From Mesorhizobium sophorae (GTDB lineage Bacteria > Pseudomonadota > Alphaproteobacteria > Rhizobiales > Rhizobiaceae): 64,000 nucleotides of DNA. A program made the translations under genes and the position numbers. Of this stretch, positions 34,766 through 43,227 are shown piece after piece (within the stretch, counting starts at the first letter, position 1; each line of letters begins with the position of its first letter). The notes beneath the pieces are model-generated. The model worked only from the letters and a program-made list of their open reading frames with translations, made no database searches and had not been told where the DNA came from. The DNA lies in the NCBI RefSeq assembly GCF_002270415.1, contig NZ_NNRI01000013.1, positions 62,001 to 126,000 of the forward strand, given 5' to 3'.

Positions 34766-37084
34766 TTGGCTGTCACCATCACCTCCCTCATACTTTTTCT
34801 GATCGGTCTGGTGCTTGGCGGCGGCGGCATCCGCTTGGCTTCGCTGGGCGGCAGCTGGTACTATATTGTCGTCGGCCTCGCCTTCCTGATCGCCGCCTGG
34901 CTGCTCTACCGGCGCCGGTCCACCGCGCTGTGGCTCTACGCGGCGATCGTGATCGGCACACTGGCCTGGGCAGTCTGGGAAACCGGCTTCGACTGGTGGG
35001 AACTCGGCCCGCGCGGCGGCATCATCGTGCTGGTTGCACTGTGGCTGCTGACGCCGTGGGCGCGGCGGGGGATTACCGGCCCTGACGCACGCGCGCCGCT
35101 GATCCTTGCCGTGCTGGCGTCGCTGGCGGTCGCCGGTTATTCAATGACAGCGGATCCGAAGGACATTGCCGGCGAGCTCGACACCGACAAGGTGATCCCC
35201 AATGCCAATCTCGGCAACGATGTGCCGGCCGGTGAGTGGCACTATTACGGACGCACGCAGTTTGGCCAACGCTATTCGCCGCTCGACCAGATCACGCCTG
35301 ACAATGTCGCCAAGCTGCAGCCGGCCTGGACCTATCGCACCGGCGACGTGAAAGGGCCGGACGATATCAGCGAGACAACGTATCAGGTGACACCGCTGAA
35401 GATTGGCGACACGCTCTACATCTGCACGCCGCACAATTTCGCCATCGCGGTCGATGCGGCGAGCGGCAAGGAGAAATGGCGCTACGATCCCAAGATCAAG
35501 CTCGACAAGGACCGCCAGCACCAGACTTGCCGCGGCGTGTCCTATTATGCCGACGCCGCCATCGCCGCCGGCCAGCCCTGCGCGACCCGGGTCTACCTGC
35601 CGACCTCGGATGCGCGGCTGATCGCGCTCGACGCCGCCAACGGGCAGGTCTGTCCGGCCTTCGCCGAGGGCGGCACGCTGAACCTGCTGACCAACATGCC
35701 CTATCCGAAGTCGGGCTATTACTATTCGACCTCGGCGCCGTTGGTATCGGGCGGCAAGATCATCGTCGGCGGCGCCGTCAACGACAATTATTCGACGCAG
35801 GAGCCGTCCGGCGTCATCCGCGCCTACGATGTCAACACCGGCGCCCTGGTGTGGAACTGGGATTCCGGCAATCCGGACCAGACGACGCCGCTGGGGGCGG
35901 GCCAGACCTATACCGCCAACTCGCCCAACATGTGGTCAACGCCCAGCGCCGACGAGAAGCTCGGCCTGCTCTACGTGCCGCTCGGCAACCAGACGCCGGA
36001 CCAGCTCGGTGCCGGGCGCGGCGACAATGTCGAGAAGTTCTCGTCCTCGATCACCGCGCTCGACCTCAACACCGGGCAGTTGCGCTGGGTGCGGCAGACC
36101 GTGCACCACGACCTGTGGGACATGGACGTGCCGGCGCAGCCAAGCCTGATCGACATCACCAAGGCCGACGGCACGGTGGTGCCGGCGCTGGTCGGGCCGA
36201 CCAAGCAGGGCGACCTCTATGTGCTTGACCGCCGCACCGGCGAGCCGGTGGTTGCGGTCAAGGAAGTGCCGGCGCCCGGCGGCGCCGTCGAGGGTGACCA
36301 CAGCGCGCCAACGCAGCCATCTTCGGACCTCTCCTTCAATCCGAAGCCGCTGACCGACGCTGACATGTGGGGCATCACCATGTTCGACCAGCTGGCCTGC
36401 CGGATCGCGTTGCACAAATTGCGCTATGAAGGCCGTTACACACCACCTTCGGTGCAGGGGTCGCTGATCTATCCCGGCAATTTCGGCACCTTCAACTGGG
36501 GTGGCGTCGCGGTCGATCCGGTGCGGCAGGTGCTGTTCGGCATGCCGACCTATCTGGCCTTCACGTCGAGACTCGTCCCGCGCGCGGACGTGCCGCCGCC
36601 CGGCAGCGACACCAAGGGCAGCGAGCAGGGGCTGAACCGCAATGACGGCGCTCCCTATGCCGTGGTGATGGGGCCGTTCCTGTCGCCGCTCGGCATTCCC
36701 TGCCAGGCGCCGCCCTGGGGCTATGTCGCGGGTGTGGATTTGCGGACCGGCACCATCGCCTACAAGCATCGCAACGGCACCGTCTACGACATGACGCCGC
36801 TGCCATTGCCACTGAAGGTCGGTGTGCCGGGCATTGGCGGACCGATGATCACCGCCGGCGGCGTCGCCTTCCTGGGTGCCGCGGTCGACGATTATCTGCG
36901 CGCCTATGACCTGACATCGGGCAAGCAGCTCTGGCAGGCGCGGCTGCCGGCCGGCGGGCAATCGACGCCGATGACCTACACCGTCGCCGACGGACGCCAG
37001 TTCGTGGTCATCGTTGCCGGCGGCCACGGCTCGGTCGGCACAAAGCCGGGCGACTATGTGATGGCCTACGCGCTGCCGAAGTAG
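34766..37084 (+). CDS. gcd: Membrane-bound PQQ-dependent glucose (quinate/shikimate-type) dehydrogenase
   Basis: Quinoprotein that oxidises glucose or related polyols in the periplasm and feeds electrons to ubiquinone. From the TTG at 34766 (AAGGAG at 34753-34758) it is 772 residues. Four to five N-terminal membrane helices (1-130) are followed by an eight-bladed PQQ propeller: repeated W-motifs such as A-A-S-G-K-E-K-W-R-Y-D-P, V-N-T-G-A-L-V-W-N-W-D and L-D-L-N-T-G-Q-L-R-W-V-R-Q-T-V-H-H-D-L-W-D-M-D. The H-H-D-L-W-D-M-D segment is characteristic of Gcd. No PQQ biosynthesis genes lie here. A TTG at 34727 is a less supported alternative start. Confidence 0.92.
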   Translation: MAVTITSLILFLIGLVLGGGGIRLASLGGSWYYIVVGLAFLIAAWLLYRRRSTALWLYAAIVIGTLAWAVWETGFDWWELGPRGGIIVLVALWLLTPWARRGITGPDARAPLILAVLASLAVAGYSMTADPKDIAGELDTDKVIPNANLGNDVPAGEWHYYGRTQFGQRYSPLDQITPDNVAKLQPAWTYRTGDVKGPDDISETTYQVTPLKIGDTLYICTPHNFAIAVDAASGKEKWRYDPKIKLDKDRQHQTCRGVSYYADAAIAAGQPCATRVYLPTSDARLIALDAANGQVCPAFAEGGTLNLLTNMPYPKSGYYYSTSAPLVSGGKIIVGGAVNDNYSTQEPSGVIRAYDVNTGALVWNWDSGNPDQTTPLGAGQTYTANSPNMWSTPSADEKLGLLYVPLGNQTPDQLGAGRGDNVEKFSSSITALDLNTGQLRWVRQTVHHDLWDMDVPAQPSLIDITKADGTVVPALVGPTKQGDLYVLDRRTGEPVVAVKEVPAPGGAVEGDHSAPTQPSSDLSFNPKPLTDADMWGITMFDQLACRIALHKLRYEGRYTPPSVQGSLIYPGNFGTFNWGGVAVDPVRQVLFGMPTYLAFTSRLVPRADVPPPGSDTKGSEQGLNRNDGAPYAVVMGPFLSPLGIPCQAPPWGYVAGVDLRTGTIAYKHRNGTVYDMTPLPLPLKVGVPGIGGPMITAGGVAFLGAAVDDYLRAYDLTSGKQLWQARLPAGGQSTPMTYTVADGRQFVVIVAGGHGSVGTKPGDYVMAYALPK

Positions 37085-37126
37085 GGGAGACTACTTCAGG
37101 ACGGTATGTCTTGACGGATCGACGCC

Positions 37127-37556
37127 TCAGCTGATCCCGAGATGGCTCTTCAGGCTGGGCACCGAGCCGAGCACCTCGTTCGTCAGGTCGGGGCCGGCGG
37201 CGGCCTCGGCCTGCTGGATCAGGGTCGCACCCGCCTTCTGGATCTGCGCCATGTCAAGGCCGGATGCCTTGAGCGCCGCAATACCGTTGACCAATGCGCC
37301 GGCTTTCTCGCCGAGAACGCCGCCGAGCGCGCCCTGCAGTCAAAAAGCCGCCACCGCCGGCCGGAGCGGCGGCCATGACGTCATACTTCTGGGCCAATGC
37401 ATCGGCGCCGGGGATCTTGGCGAAGAACGAGGAGGCGCTGGTGCCTTCCGCTTCGTGCTCGAGCACCGAGAAAATGGTGCCGACGACCTTTTCCGTCGTC
37501 GCCTGGTCGAGACCGGCCTTCTGCGAAACAGTGTTCACAATGTCCTGTACGTCCAT
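37127..37556 (-). pseudogene. Frameshifted small YidB/DUF-type protein gene
   Basis: Reading from 37556, the first 73 or so codons give a conserved rhizobial-type sequence (M-D-V-Q-D-I-V-N-T-V-S-Q-K-A-G-L-D, then I-P-G-A-D-A-L-A-Q-K-Y-D-V). After G-G-G-G-F-L the frame turns into Arg-rich nonsense and stops at 37254. Shifting by one base at about 37340 restores a good sequence (G-A-L-G-G-V-L-G-E-K-A-G-A-L-V-N, ending V-P-S-L-K-S-H-L-G-I-S) to a TGA at 37127-37129. Removing one base near the T5GA stretch rejoins the two halves. Either a true frameshift mutation or a sequencing error; family function unknown. Confidence 0.75.
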
Positions 37557-37972
37557 GACTTCACCTCAACCGTGAGTTTTCGTGTTTGCCGGATGGCGCT
37601 GATGGCTGCGAACCTTGATCATGGACCTTCGACTTGCGGCAACGATCGTCGCACGCAACGCTGGAATGGCGGTCGCGGCAAACAAGAAGGCGGTAGGATT
37701 GGCGAGGGCATGGTCATCGGCGTCGTTCCTTTCCAGATCGGGCCTTTCAGATCAGGACCGTGACCGCGCCAAGGCGCGGCCGACGTCTGTCAGTTTCCCC
37801 CACTATTGTGGCAGCGCCATCAGGATTTGTGGCCGATGACCAAAACGTGATGATGCTGGAAGCCTCCAGGGCATTCGCGAGGGAGGACGAGGGTCACCGA
37901 GCCGTGACTGGACGACGGGAGCCTCGCCCCTATCTTGCGAACGATGCCAAAGCGGATCGAAGGAGCGCGCCC
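37557..37972. other. 416-base region without a convincing gene
   Basis: Divergent intergenic space between the frameshifted gene and the dienelactone hydrolase. Short open frames exist but lack ribosome-binding sites and family-like sequence. I see no strong repeat. AAGGAG at 37960-37965 is the ribosome-binding site of the next gene; promoters for both directions must lie here but none is clear. Confidence 0.5.
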
Positions 37973-38848
37973 ATGACGAAACCAGCCATCACCCAGGCTA
38001 TGATCGACGCCTATGATGAATACACCCATCTGACGCTGGACCGCCGCCGCTTCATGGAGCAACTGACCCGGCTTGCCGGATCGGGTGCTGCCGCGGCCGC
38101 GATCGCACCGCTTTTGGCGGCAAATTCGGCGCAAGCGGCAATCGTTGCCGACAACGATCCACGCGTGAAGGGCGAGGACATCACATATGCCGGCAGCAGC
38201 GGTGAGATGAAGGGCTATCTGGTCAAGCCTGCGAACCTGCCCGGCAAGCTCGGCACCGTCATCGTCATCCACGAGAACAGGGGGCTCAACCCGCATATTC
38301 GCGATGTGGCGCGGCGCGTCGCGCTGGAAGGGTTCGTGGCGCTGGCGCCGGACTTCCTGTCGCCGTTAGGCGGCACGCCTGACGACGAGGACAAGGCGCG
38401 CGACTTGTTCACCAAACTGGATTCCGCGCAGACCGTCGCCAACGGCGTGGCAACGGTCGCTTTCCTCAAGGCCGAAAAGGACGGCAACGGCAAGGTCGGC
38501 GCCGTTGGCTTCTGCTGGGGCGGTGGCACGGCAAACATGTTGGCCGTGAGCGCGCCCGACCTCAGCGCCTCCGTCGCCTATTACGGCATGCAGCCGAAGG
38601 CTGCCGATGTGTCGAAGATCAAGGCTGCATTGCTGCTGCACTATGCCGGGCTGGACGAGCGCACCAATGCCGGCACCGACGCCTTCAAGAAGGAACTCGA
38701 TGCCGCGCATGTCGAATACACGGTCTATGTCTATGAAGGTGCCAACCACGCCTTCAACAATGACACCTCGGCAGCGCGGTACGACAAGAAGGCGGCCGAT
38801 CTCGCCTGGGGGCGCACGATCGCTTTCCTCAAGGAGAAGCTGGCGTAG
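37973..38848 (+). CDS. Dienelactone hydrolase family protein, exported
   Basis: Alpha/beta hydrolase of the DLH family, 291 residues. The catalytic triad is Cys181 (G-F-C-W-G-G), Asp228 (A-G-L-D-E-R) and His259 (G-A-N-H-A-F). An N-terminal D-R-R-R-F-M-E-Q-L followed by a hydrophobic Ala-rich stretch and A-N-S-A-Q-A looks like a Tat signal, so the enzyme probably acts in the periplasm. AAGGAG at 37960-37965 selects the ATG at 37973. Physiological substrate unknown; carboxymethylenebutenolidase activity is the family namesake only. Confidence 0.9.
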   Translation: MTKPAITQAMIDAYDEYTHLTLDRRRFMEQLTRLAGSGAAAAAIAPLLAANSAQAAIVADNDPRVKGEDITYAGSSGEMKGYLVKPANLPGKLGTVIVIHENRGLNPHIRDVARRVALEGFVALAPDFLSPLGGTPDDEDKARDLFTKLDSAQTVANGVATVAFLKAEKDGNGKVGAVGFCWGGGTANMLAVSAPDLSASVAYYGMQPKAADVSKIKAALLLHYAGLDERTNAGTDAFKKELDAAHVEYTVYVYEGANHAFNNDTSAARYDKKAADLAWGRTIAFLKEKLA

Positions 38849-38849
38849 A

Positions 38850-38930
38850 GCGTTTCATCGCGGTAACGCCGCTCCGCTCGGATTCCCTTAGGGAAAGCGC
38901 TACGCGCGCTTTTCCCGTGCTCCAGCTTTT
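38850..38930. repeat. Repeat/hairpin at the hydrolase-response regulator convergent junction
   Basis: Begins with AGAGCGTTTCATCGCGGTAA and contains the inverted repeat GGGAAAGCGCTACGCGCGCTTTTCCC (38892-38917), the same kind of unit as at 14433-14505. It lies between two convergent genes and probably terminates both. Confidence 0.55.
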
Positions 38931-38934
38931 GGAG

Positions 38935-39384
38935 TCAGGCACCTGAGGACGCCCAGACGGTTTCGAAGGCCGGCGACAGCGTGAAGCCGGACGGCAGCAC
39001 CGAAACGGGCGGCGGACGGCGCACGCCTTCCTGCAGATAGCGTAACGCGGAGGTCAGCCCGTTCATCGTATAAGGCTTGGCAATCACGCCGATCGCGCCG
39101 GCGAAATGATCGGGAATGCGTTTCGGGTTGGCAGTCATGAACACCACCATGGCGTTCTTCTTCTGGCCGATATATTCGGCCACTTCGACGCCGGTCGGCC
39201 CGTCGGTCAGATGAATGTCGACAAAGGCGATGTCGGCGGCCGTTGTATCCACCATGGTCCTTGCTTCAGTCAGGGAGGTCGCCCAGCCAACGACGCTGTG
39301 GCCGGCGTCCTCGACAAGGCCTTCCAGTTCCATTGCCAGCAGCGCTTCGTCTTCGACGATCAGGACCTTGAGCGGTTCAATCAT
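38935..39384 (-). CDS. Response regulator receiver protein
   Basis: A 149-residue single-domain response regulator. Acidic pocket E11-D12, phospho-acceptor Asp56 (A-F-V-D-I-H-L), Thr84 (F-M-T-A-N) and Lys103 (I-A-K-P-Y) are present. About 30 residues of Pro-rich tail follow the receiver with no DNA-binding domain, so output is by protein interaction or phosphotransfer. The ATG overlaps the stop of the LOV kinase gene (ATGA), which makes it the obvious partner of that kinase. Confidence 0.9.
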   Translation of the reverse strand: MIEPLKVLIVEDEALLAMELEGLVEDAGHSVVGWATSLTEARTMVDTTAADIAFVDIHLTDGPTGVEVAEYIGQKKNAMVVFMTANPKRIPDHFAGAIGVIAKPYTMNGLTSALRYLQEGVRRPPPVSVLPSGFTLSPAFETVWASSGA

Positions 39385-40529
39385 GACACATTCCCTTTTT
39401 GCTGCGGTTCGTTCGGCATCGAGATGATAACTTTGGTGCCGGGGCCGGCGTCGCGCCATTCGATGTCGGCGCGCAGCTGACGGGCGAGCGACTTGATCAG
39501 CCGCATGCCGAAAGACGCGTCGCCGCTGGCATCAGCCATGCCGACCCCATCATCGGACACCTCGATGTTGAAGTGGCCGTCAGGCTGGCTCATCTTGATG
39601 CCGATGCGTCCCGCCCTGGTGCCGTCGGGCTTTTCCTTGAAAGCATGTTTTAGCGCGTTGGTGACAAGCTCGTTGACCATCAGGGCGACGGGCGTTGCCT
39701 TTTCAGCCGAAATGACGATGGGTTCGAGGTCGAGGGTCGACTTGATCTCCGAACGTCCCGAAGCCGTCAGCAGGTCGGATACGAGATCCCTGGCGAAATC
39801 CGAGACGTCGAACCGGCTAACGTCCTTCGACTGGTAGAGCCGGCGGTGGACGGTGCTCAGCGCCTCGATGCGCGCCAGCATGGTAGACAGCGACTGCTTG
39901 GTCGATTCGTCCTTCATGGTCCGGCTCTGCATGATGATCAGTGAGGAGATCATCTGCAGGTTGTTCTTCACCCGATGGTCGACCTCGTGGAGAAGGGTTG
40001 TCTGCGCCTCGAGTGCGGCTTCAAGCTCGCTGGTGCGTTCCTGTACTGCCTTCTCGAAGCGGTCCTTGTCCGCTTTTACGCGATGCTCCGAGCTCTTGCG
40101 GTCCGAGACGTCCAGTTGCGAGGCGAAAAAGAACTGCAATTCGCCTTTGTCGTTGGAAACCGGACTGATGTAGAGCGCATTCCAGAAGCTGGAACCGTCC
40201 TTGCGGTAGTTCAGAAGATCGACGGCGATGTCGGCTCGATCTTCGATCGCGGCGCGCACCTTGTCGACGGCGGCCTTGTCGGTCTTGGGTCCTTGCAGGA
40301 AACGGCAGTTCTTACCCATGACCTCGTCGCGCTCATAGCCGGTCAGGCGCAGGAACGCGTCATTTGCAAAGACGATCGGATTGTCCTGTTGCCGGGGATC
40401 GGTGATGATCATCGACATGCGGGTGGCGCGAATGGCGGCGGCGAACGGATCGCCCTTGCCGTGTTCTGCATGCAGATCGTCTGTCATGCGCCAGGCGTCA
40501 GCCGGTTCCCTGGTCCGTTTCCAGTCCAT
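39381..40529 (-). CDS. LOV-domain sensor histidine kinase (HisKA_2 type)
   Basis: Predicted blue-light sensor kinase, 382 residues. The N-terminal PAS domain carries the LOV signature G-K-N-C-R-F-L-Q-G, with Cys75 as the residue that forms the flavin adduct in light. A coiled linker leads to a HisKA_2 dimerisation domain (H-E-V-D-H-R-V-K-N-N-L-Q, 181-192) and a HATPase_c domain (N-E-L-V-T-N-A-L-K-H-A-F, then D-D-G-V-G-M). No membrane segment, so soluble. Coupled translationally to the receiver protein downstream. Similar LOV kinases are known from Brucella and Rhizobium. Confidence 0.92.
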   Translation of the reverse strand: MDWKRTREPADAWRMTDDLHAEHGKGDPFAAAIRATRMSMIITDPRQQDNPIVFANDAFLRLTGYERDEVMGKNCRFLQGPKTDKAAVDKVRAAIEDRADIAVDLLNYRKDGSSFWNALYISPVSNDKGELQFFFASQLDVSDRKSSEHRVKADKDRFEKAVQERTSELEAALEAQTTLLHEVDHRVKNNLQMISSLIIMQSRTMKDESTKQSLSTMLARIEALSTVHRRLYQSKDVSRFDVSDFARDLVSDLLTASGRSEIKSTLDLEPIVISAEKATPVALMVNELVTNALKHAFKEKPDGTRAGRIGIKMSQPDGHFNIEVSDDGVGMADASGDASFGMRLIKSLARQLRADIEWRDAGPGTKVIISMPNEPQQKGNVS

Positions 40530-40676
40530 TTCTTTCTAACTCCAAGCCGTTTCGTGGGGACCAACGGCTCAGGAGTGGAAATAGTTCAATCTTGAGCCGT
40601 TTTATCGCGGTCTGGCGAATCGCGGAACTCAAGAGTTGTTGATTTAAGTCTTTGATAATAAACTGTTTTATTCAGC

Positions 40677-41585
40677 TTATCTGACGCCTGCGGGTTTATG
40701 CAAGGCAACGCCAGCGACGACCAAAATGATGCCGAAGCAGTCAATGAGGCTCGGAATCTGGCGCAAGACGATGACGCCGATCAGCGTCGCGGTAACCGGC
40801 AGCAGCGACAGCATCAGCGCAAAGCTGGCGCGCGGCAGCCGCGACATGGCGAGCTGGTCGCAGATGTAGGGAATGACCGACGAGCAAATGCCGACGCCGA
40901 TGGCGGCGAGCAACAGCAATGGTGAGAAAAGAGCGGGCAACGCGTCGGTGAGGCCGATCGGCAGCACGACGATGAAGGCAATGGCCATCGCCGCGCCGAG
41001 GCCCGCGATGCCGTCGCCTGCGCCGGCGCGGGCGACGCGGTGGCCGAGCACGATGTAGCCGACGAACAGCGCGCCGTTGAGGAAGGCCCAGAACAGGCCA
41101 AGCGGATCGCTCGACCACTTGACGTCGATGAGCAGCAATGTGCCGGTGACGGCAATGGCAAGCGCTGCGAGATTGCGCGAGCTCCTGAGGCCGATCAGCG
41201 CGATGCCGATGGTGCCGACGAATTCGATTGCCGCGACCAGCGAGATCGGCAGGCGGTCGAGCGCTAGGTAGAACGAACAGTTCATCACCGCCAGGCAGGC
41301 GCCGAAGGCCAGCAACAGCAGCCGCGTCGAGCGATCGGCGCGGGCGAAGGTTCGCCATGGACGGGTCAGTGGCGCGAAGACCAGGGCCGCGGTGGCGATG
41401 CGCAGCCACGCCATGCCGAGCACGCCGACATGCGGAAACAGCAGCACGGCGAATGCCGGCCCGAGATAGTGGAAGACGGCGCTGATGCCGAACCAGACAT
41501 GTGGCGGCAGTCTCGTCGCCAGCCCGCTCTGTGCTGAGTCGGCAGGGGCAGGGCTTGCCGCAAGAGATTGCGTTTGATCATCCAT
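40677..41585 (-). CDS. EamA family (DMT superfamily, RhtA-like) transporter
   Basis: A 302-residue inner-membrane exporter with ten hydrophobic segments in two EamA halves. Features such as F-L-N-G-A-L-F-V-G-Y-I-V-L-G-H-R-V-A and S-S-V-I-P-Y-I-C-D-Q-L-A-M resemble the threonine/homoserine exporter RhtA. It is divergent from an Lrp/AsnC regulator with an 89-base gap, a frequent pairing for amino-acid exporters, so an amino-acid efflux role controlled by that regulator is likely. Confidence 0.87.
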   Translation of the reverse strand: MDDQTQSLAASPAPADSAQSGLATRLPPHVWFGISAVFHYLGPAFAVLLFPHVGVLGMAWLRIATAALVFAPLTRPWRTFARADRSTRLLLLAFGACLAVMNCSFYLALDRLPISLVAAIEFVGTIGIALIGLRSSRNLAALAIAVTGTLLLIDVKWSSDPLGLFWAFLNGALFVGYIVLGHRVARAGAGDGIAGLGAAMAIAFIVVLPIGLTDALPALFSPLLLLAAIGVGICSSVIPYICDQLAMSRLPRASFALMLSLLPVTATLIGVIVLRQIPSLIDCFGIILVVAGVALHKPAGVR

Positions 41586-41674
41586 CGGATCAGTATCGCA
41601 GGCGGTTTTGTCGATTTATATGGGTGATGATTGGCTCCTCTGGATAGCTTTCGCCCGGAAGCAAGGAGATTTCC

Positions 41675-42154
41675 TTGAAACGCCTTCGAACTGAAAGCGC
41701 CGACCTCGATGCGGCGGACATGAAGATCCTGCGCCTGCTGGAGAAGGACGCGCGCATCAGCACGGCGGAGCTTGCACGCTCGGTCGGCCTGTCGGCACCG
41801 AGTGTCGCCGAGCGGATCAAGCGGCTGCAGGAGAGCGGCGTCATCGAGGCCTATTCTGTCAGGATCAACCCTGCCGCACTTGGCCTGCCGCTATCGGCAT
41901 GGCTGCGCATCCGTCCGGTGCCAGGGCAACTGGCTGTGGTGGCCGAGATCATCCGCGAGCTGCCGGAGATCGCGCAATGCGACCGGGTGACCGGTGAGGA
42001 CTGTTTCATCGCGCTGGCGCATGTCGGCTCCGTGGCCGAGCTCGAACGGGTGATCGACCGCATCATTCCCTACGCGATGACCAACACGGCGATCATCCAG
42101 TCGTCGCCGGTGGTGCCGCGCTCGCCGCTGGGAGCGGTGAAGCGCCAATCTTGA
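41675..42154 (+). CDS. Lrp/AsnC family transcriptional regulator
   Basis: A 159-residue regulator. An N-terminal winged helix (L-D-A-A-D-M-K-I-L-R-L-L-E-K-D-A-R-I-S-T-A-E-L-A, then S-A-P-S-V-A-E-R-I-K-R-L) is followed by the ligand-sensing RAM domain (I-A-Q-C-D-R-V-T-G-E-D-C-F-I). The TTG at 41675 is supported by AAGGAG at 41663-41668. Divergent from the EamA exporter, which it probably regulates in response to an amino acid. Confidence 0.92.
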   Translation: MKRLRTESADLDAADMKILRLLEKDARISTAELARSVGLSAPSVAERIKRLQESGVIEAYSVRINPAALGLPLSAWLRIRPVPGQLAVVAEIIRELPEIAQCDRVTGEDCFIALAHVGSVAELERVIDRIIPYAMTNTAIIQSSPVVPRSPLGAVKRQS

Positions 42155-42195
42155 GGGCGAGGCAGTCTTGAAGGCGAGGATGTCGGTCGAAGGCT

Positions 42196-42393
42196 CTAGG
42201 CGTGGCCGCGCTTCATGCGCGCCTGCTTCAGGATGGCGCGCCAGCGGATCATGTCGAACGGGATCGGCTCGTTGTTGTTGGCGATGTGGAAGATCTCGTT
42301 GTTGACGTTCTTGAGCGAGCGCCAGAAATCATAGTCGGTGATGCGTGGATCGGCTACGAGCCTGTCCACTTCGACCTTGATGTCGGTTTTCAT
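42196..42393 (-). CDS. Small conserved-looking hypothetical protein
   Basis: A 65-residue protein, acidic at the N-terminus and basic at the C-terminus, without signal or membrane segments; no family recognised. A GAGGGA ribosome-binding site sits 7 to 12 bases before its ATG, and the composition (I-T-D-Y-D-F-W-R-S-L-K-N-V-N-N-E-I-F-H-I-A-N-N-N) is unlike the Arg/Ala-rich false frames of this GC-rich region. It converges with the Lrp regulator. Confidence 0.6.
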   Translation of the reverse strand: MKTDIKVEVDRLVADPRITDYDFWRSLKNVNNEIFHIANNNEPIPFDMIRWRAILKQARMKRGHA

Positions 42394-42536
42394 GCACGTC
42401 CCTCGAACCGGCTTCGCCCGCCGCCCTATCGCAACCCATGAGCATCGTTCTCGACCGCTCCGCTGAGTCGTTCAATGGCTCAATTGGCTTGTTCCCGTTA
42501 AAACCTCGGTAAGGTTAACGTGGCCGTCGAGTCGCT

Positions 42537-43022
42537 TCAAGCGGTCTTGCGGCGAATCCCGATCGAACGGCCGGCGCGCTCCGGCATCGGCAGTGCCGAA
42601 TGGGCGGCGCGCATGGCTTCGACCTTGGCAAGCACATCGGCGGGAAAGGGCGCCACCTTCGGCCCGGACATGTCGACATGCAGTGAAAGCGATTCCGATG
42701 TCGCGGCCAGCCAGCCGTCGACGTGGCGGATTTCCTGGTAGACCCGAAGCCGCTTGTCGTCATGGTCGATCAGCTGGAAGGTGACGGTGACCTTGTGCTC
42801 GAGGTGCAGCTCCTGCACGTAGCAGACATGGACTTCCGCCGTGTAGATGGTGAGGCGGCGGTCCCTGGCGTAATTCGGCCCCATGCCCATCGCCTCGAAG
42901 GCGTCGTCCGAGCAGCGGTCGAACAGCACGTTGTAATAGGCCATGTTGAGATGGCCGTTATAGTCGATCCAGTCCTTCTCGATGTCCATGGGTTGGGAGA
43001 CGAAGGGGGCGGGAATAGGCAT
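42537..43022 (-). CDS. Hot-dog fold acyl-CoA thioesterase
   Basis: A 161-residue thioesterase of the 4HBT/YbgC type. The catalytic segment is D-W-I-D-Y-N-G-H-L-N-M-A-Y-Y-N-V-L-F-D-R (residues 17-36), with Asp and His positions as in the family. Related proteins in carnitine or betaine catabolism hydrolyse betainyl-CoA, but the sequence does not settle the acyl group. It stands alone, divergent from the FAD oxidase. Confidence 0.85.
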   Translation of the reverse strand: MPIPAPFVSQPMDIEKDWIDYNGHLNMAYYNVLFDRCSDDAFEAMGMGPNYARDRRLTIYTAEVHVCYVQELHLEHKVTVTFQLIDHDDKRLRVYQEIRHVDGWLAATSESLSLHVDMSGPKVAPFPADVLAKVEAMRAAHSALPMPERAGRSIGIRRKTA

Positions 43023-43227
43023 CGAAACTTCCTTGTTCTGGTGCTGGACAGACTGTTGCCGGTGAGACTAGATCGGTTCATCGTTTCACGGAAACGCCGA
43101 ACTGCTCTATCTCCTTGTTTGACGCAATTCCGATGGAAAGCCGCTCCACGCCTTTCCTGGGATTGCCGAGCGCATCATCCATAGATGCACAACAAGGGTG
43201 CGCGCTGGTCCATTCGCGGAGGAATTC

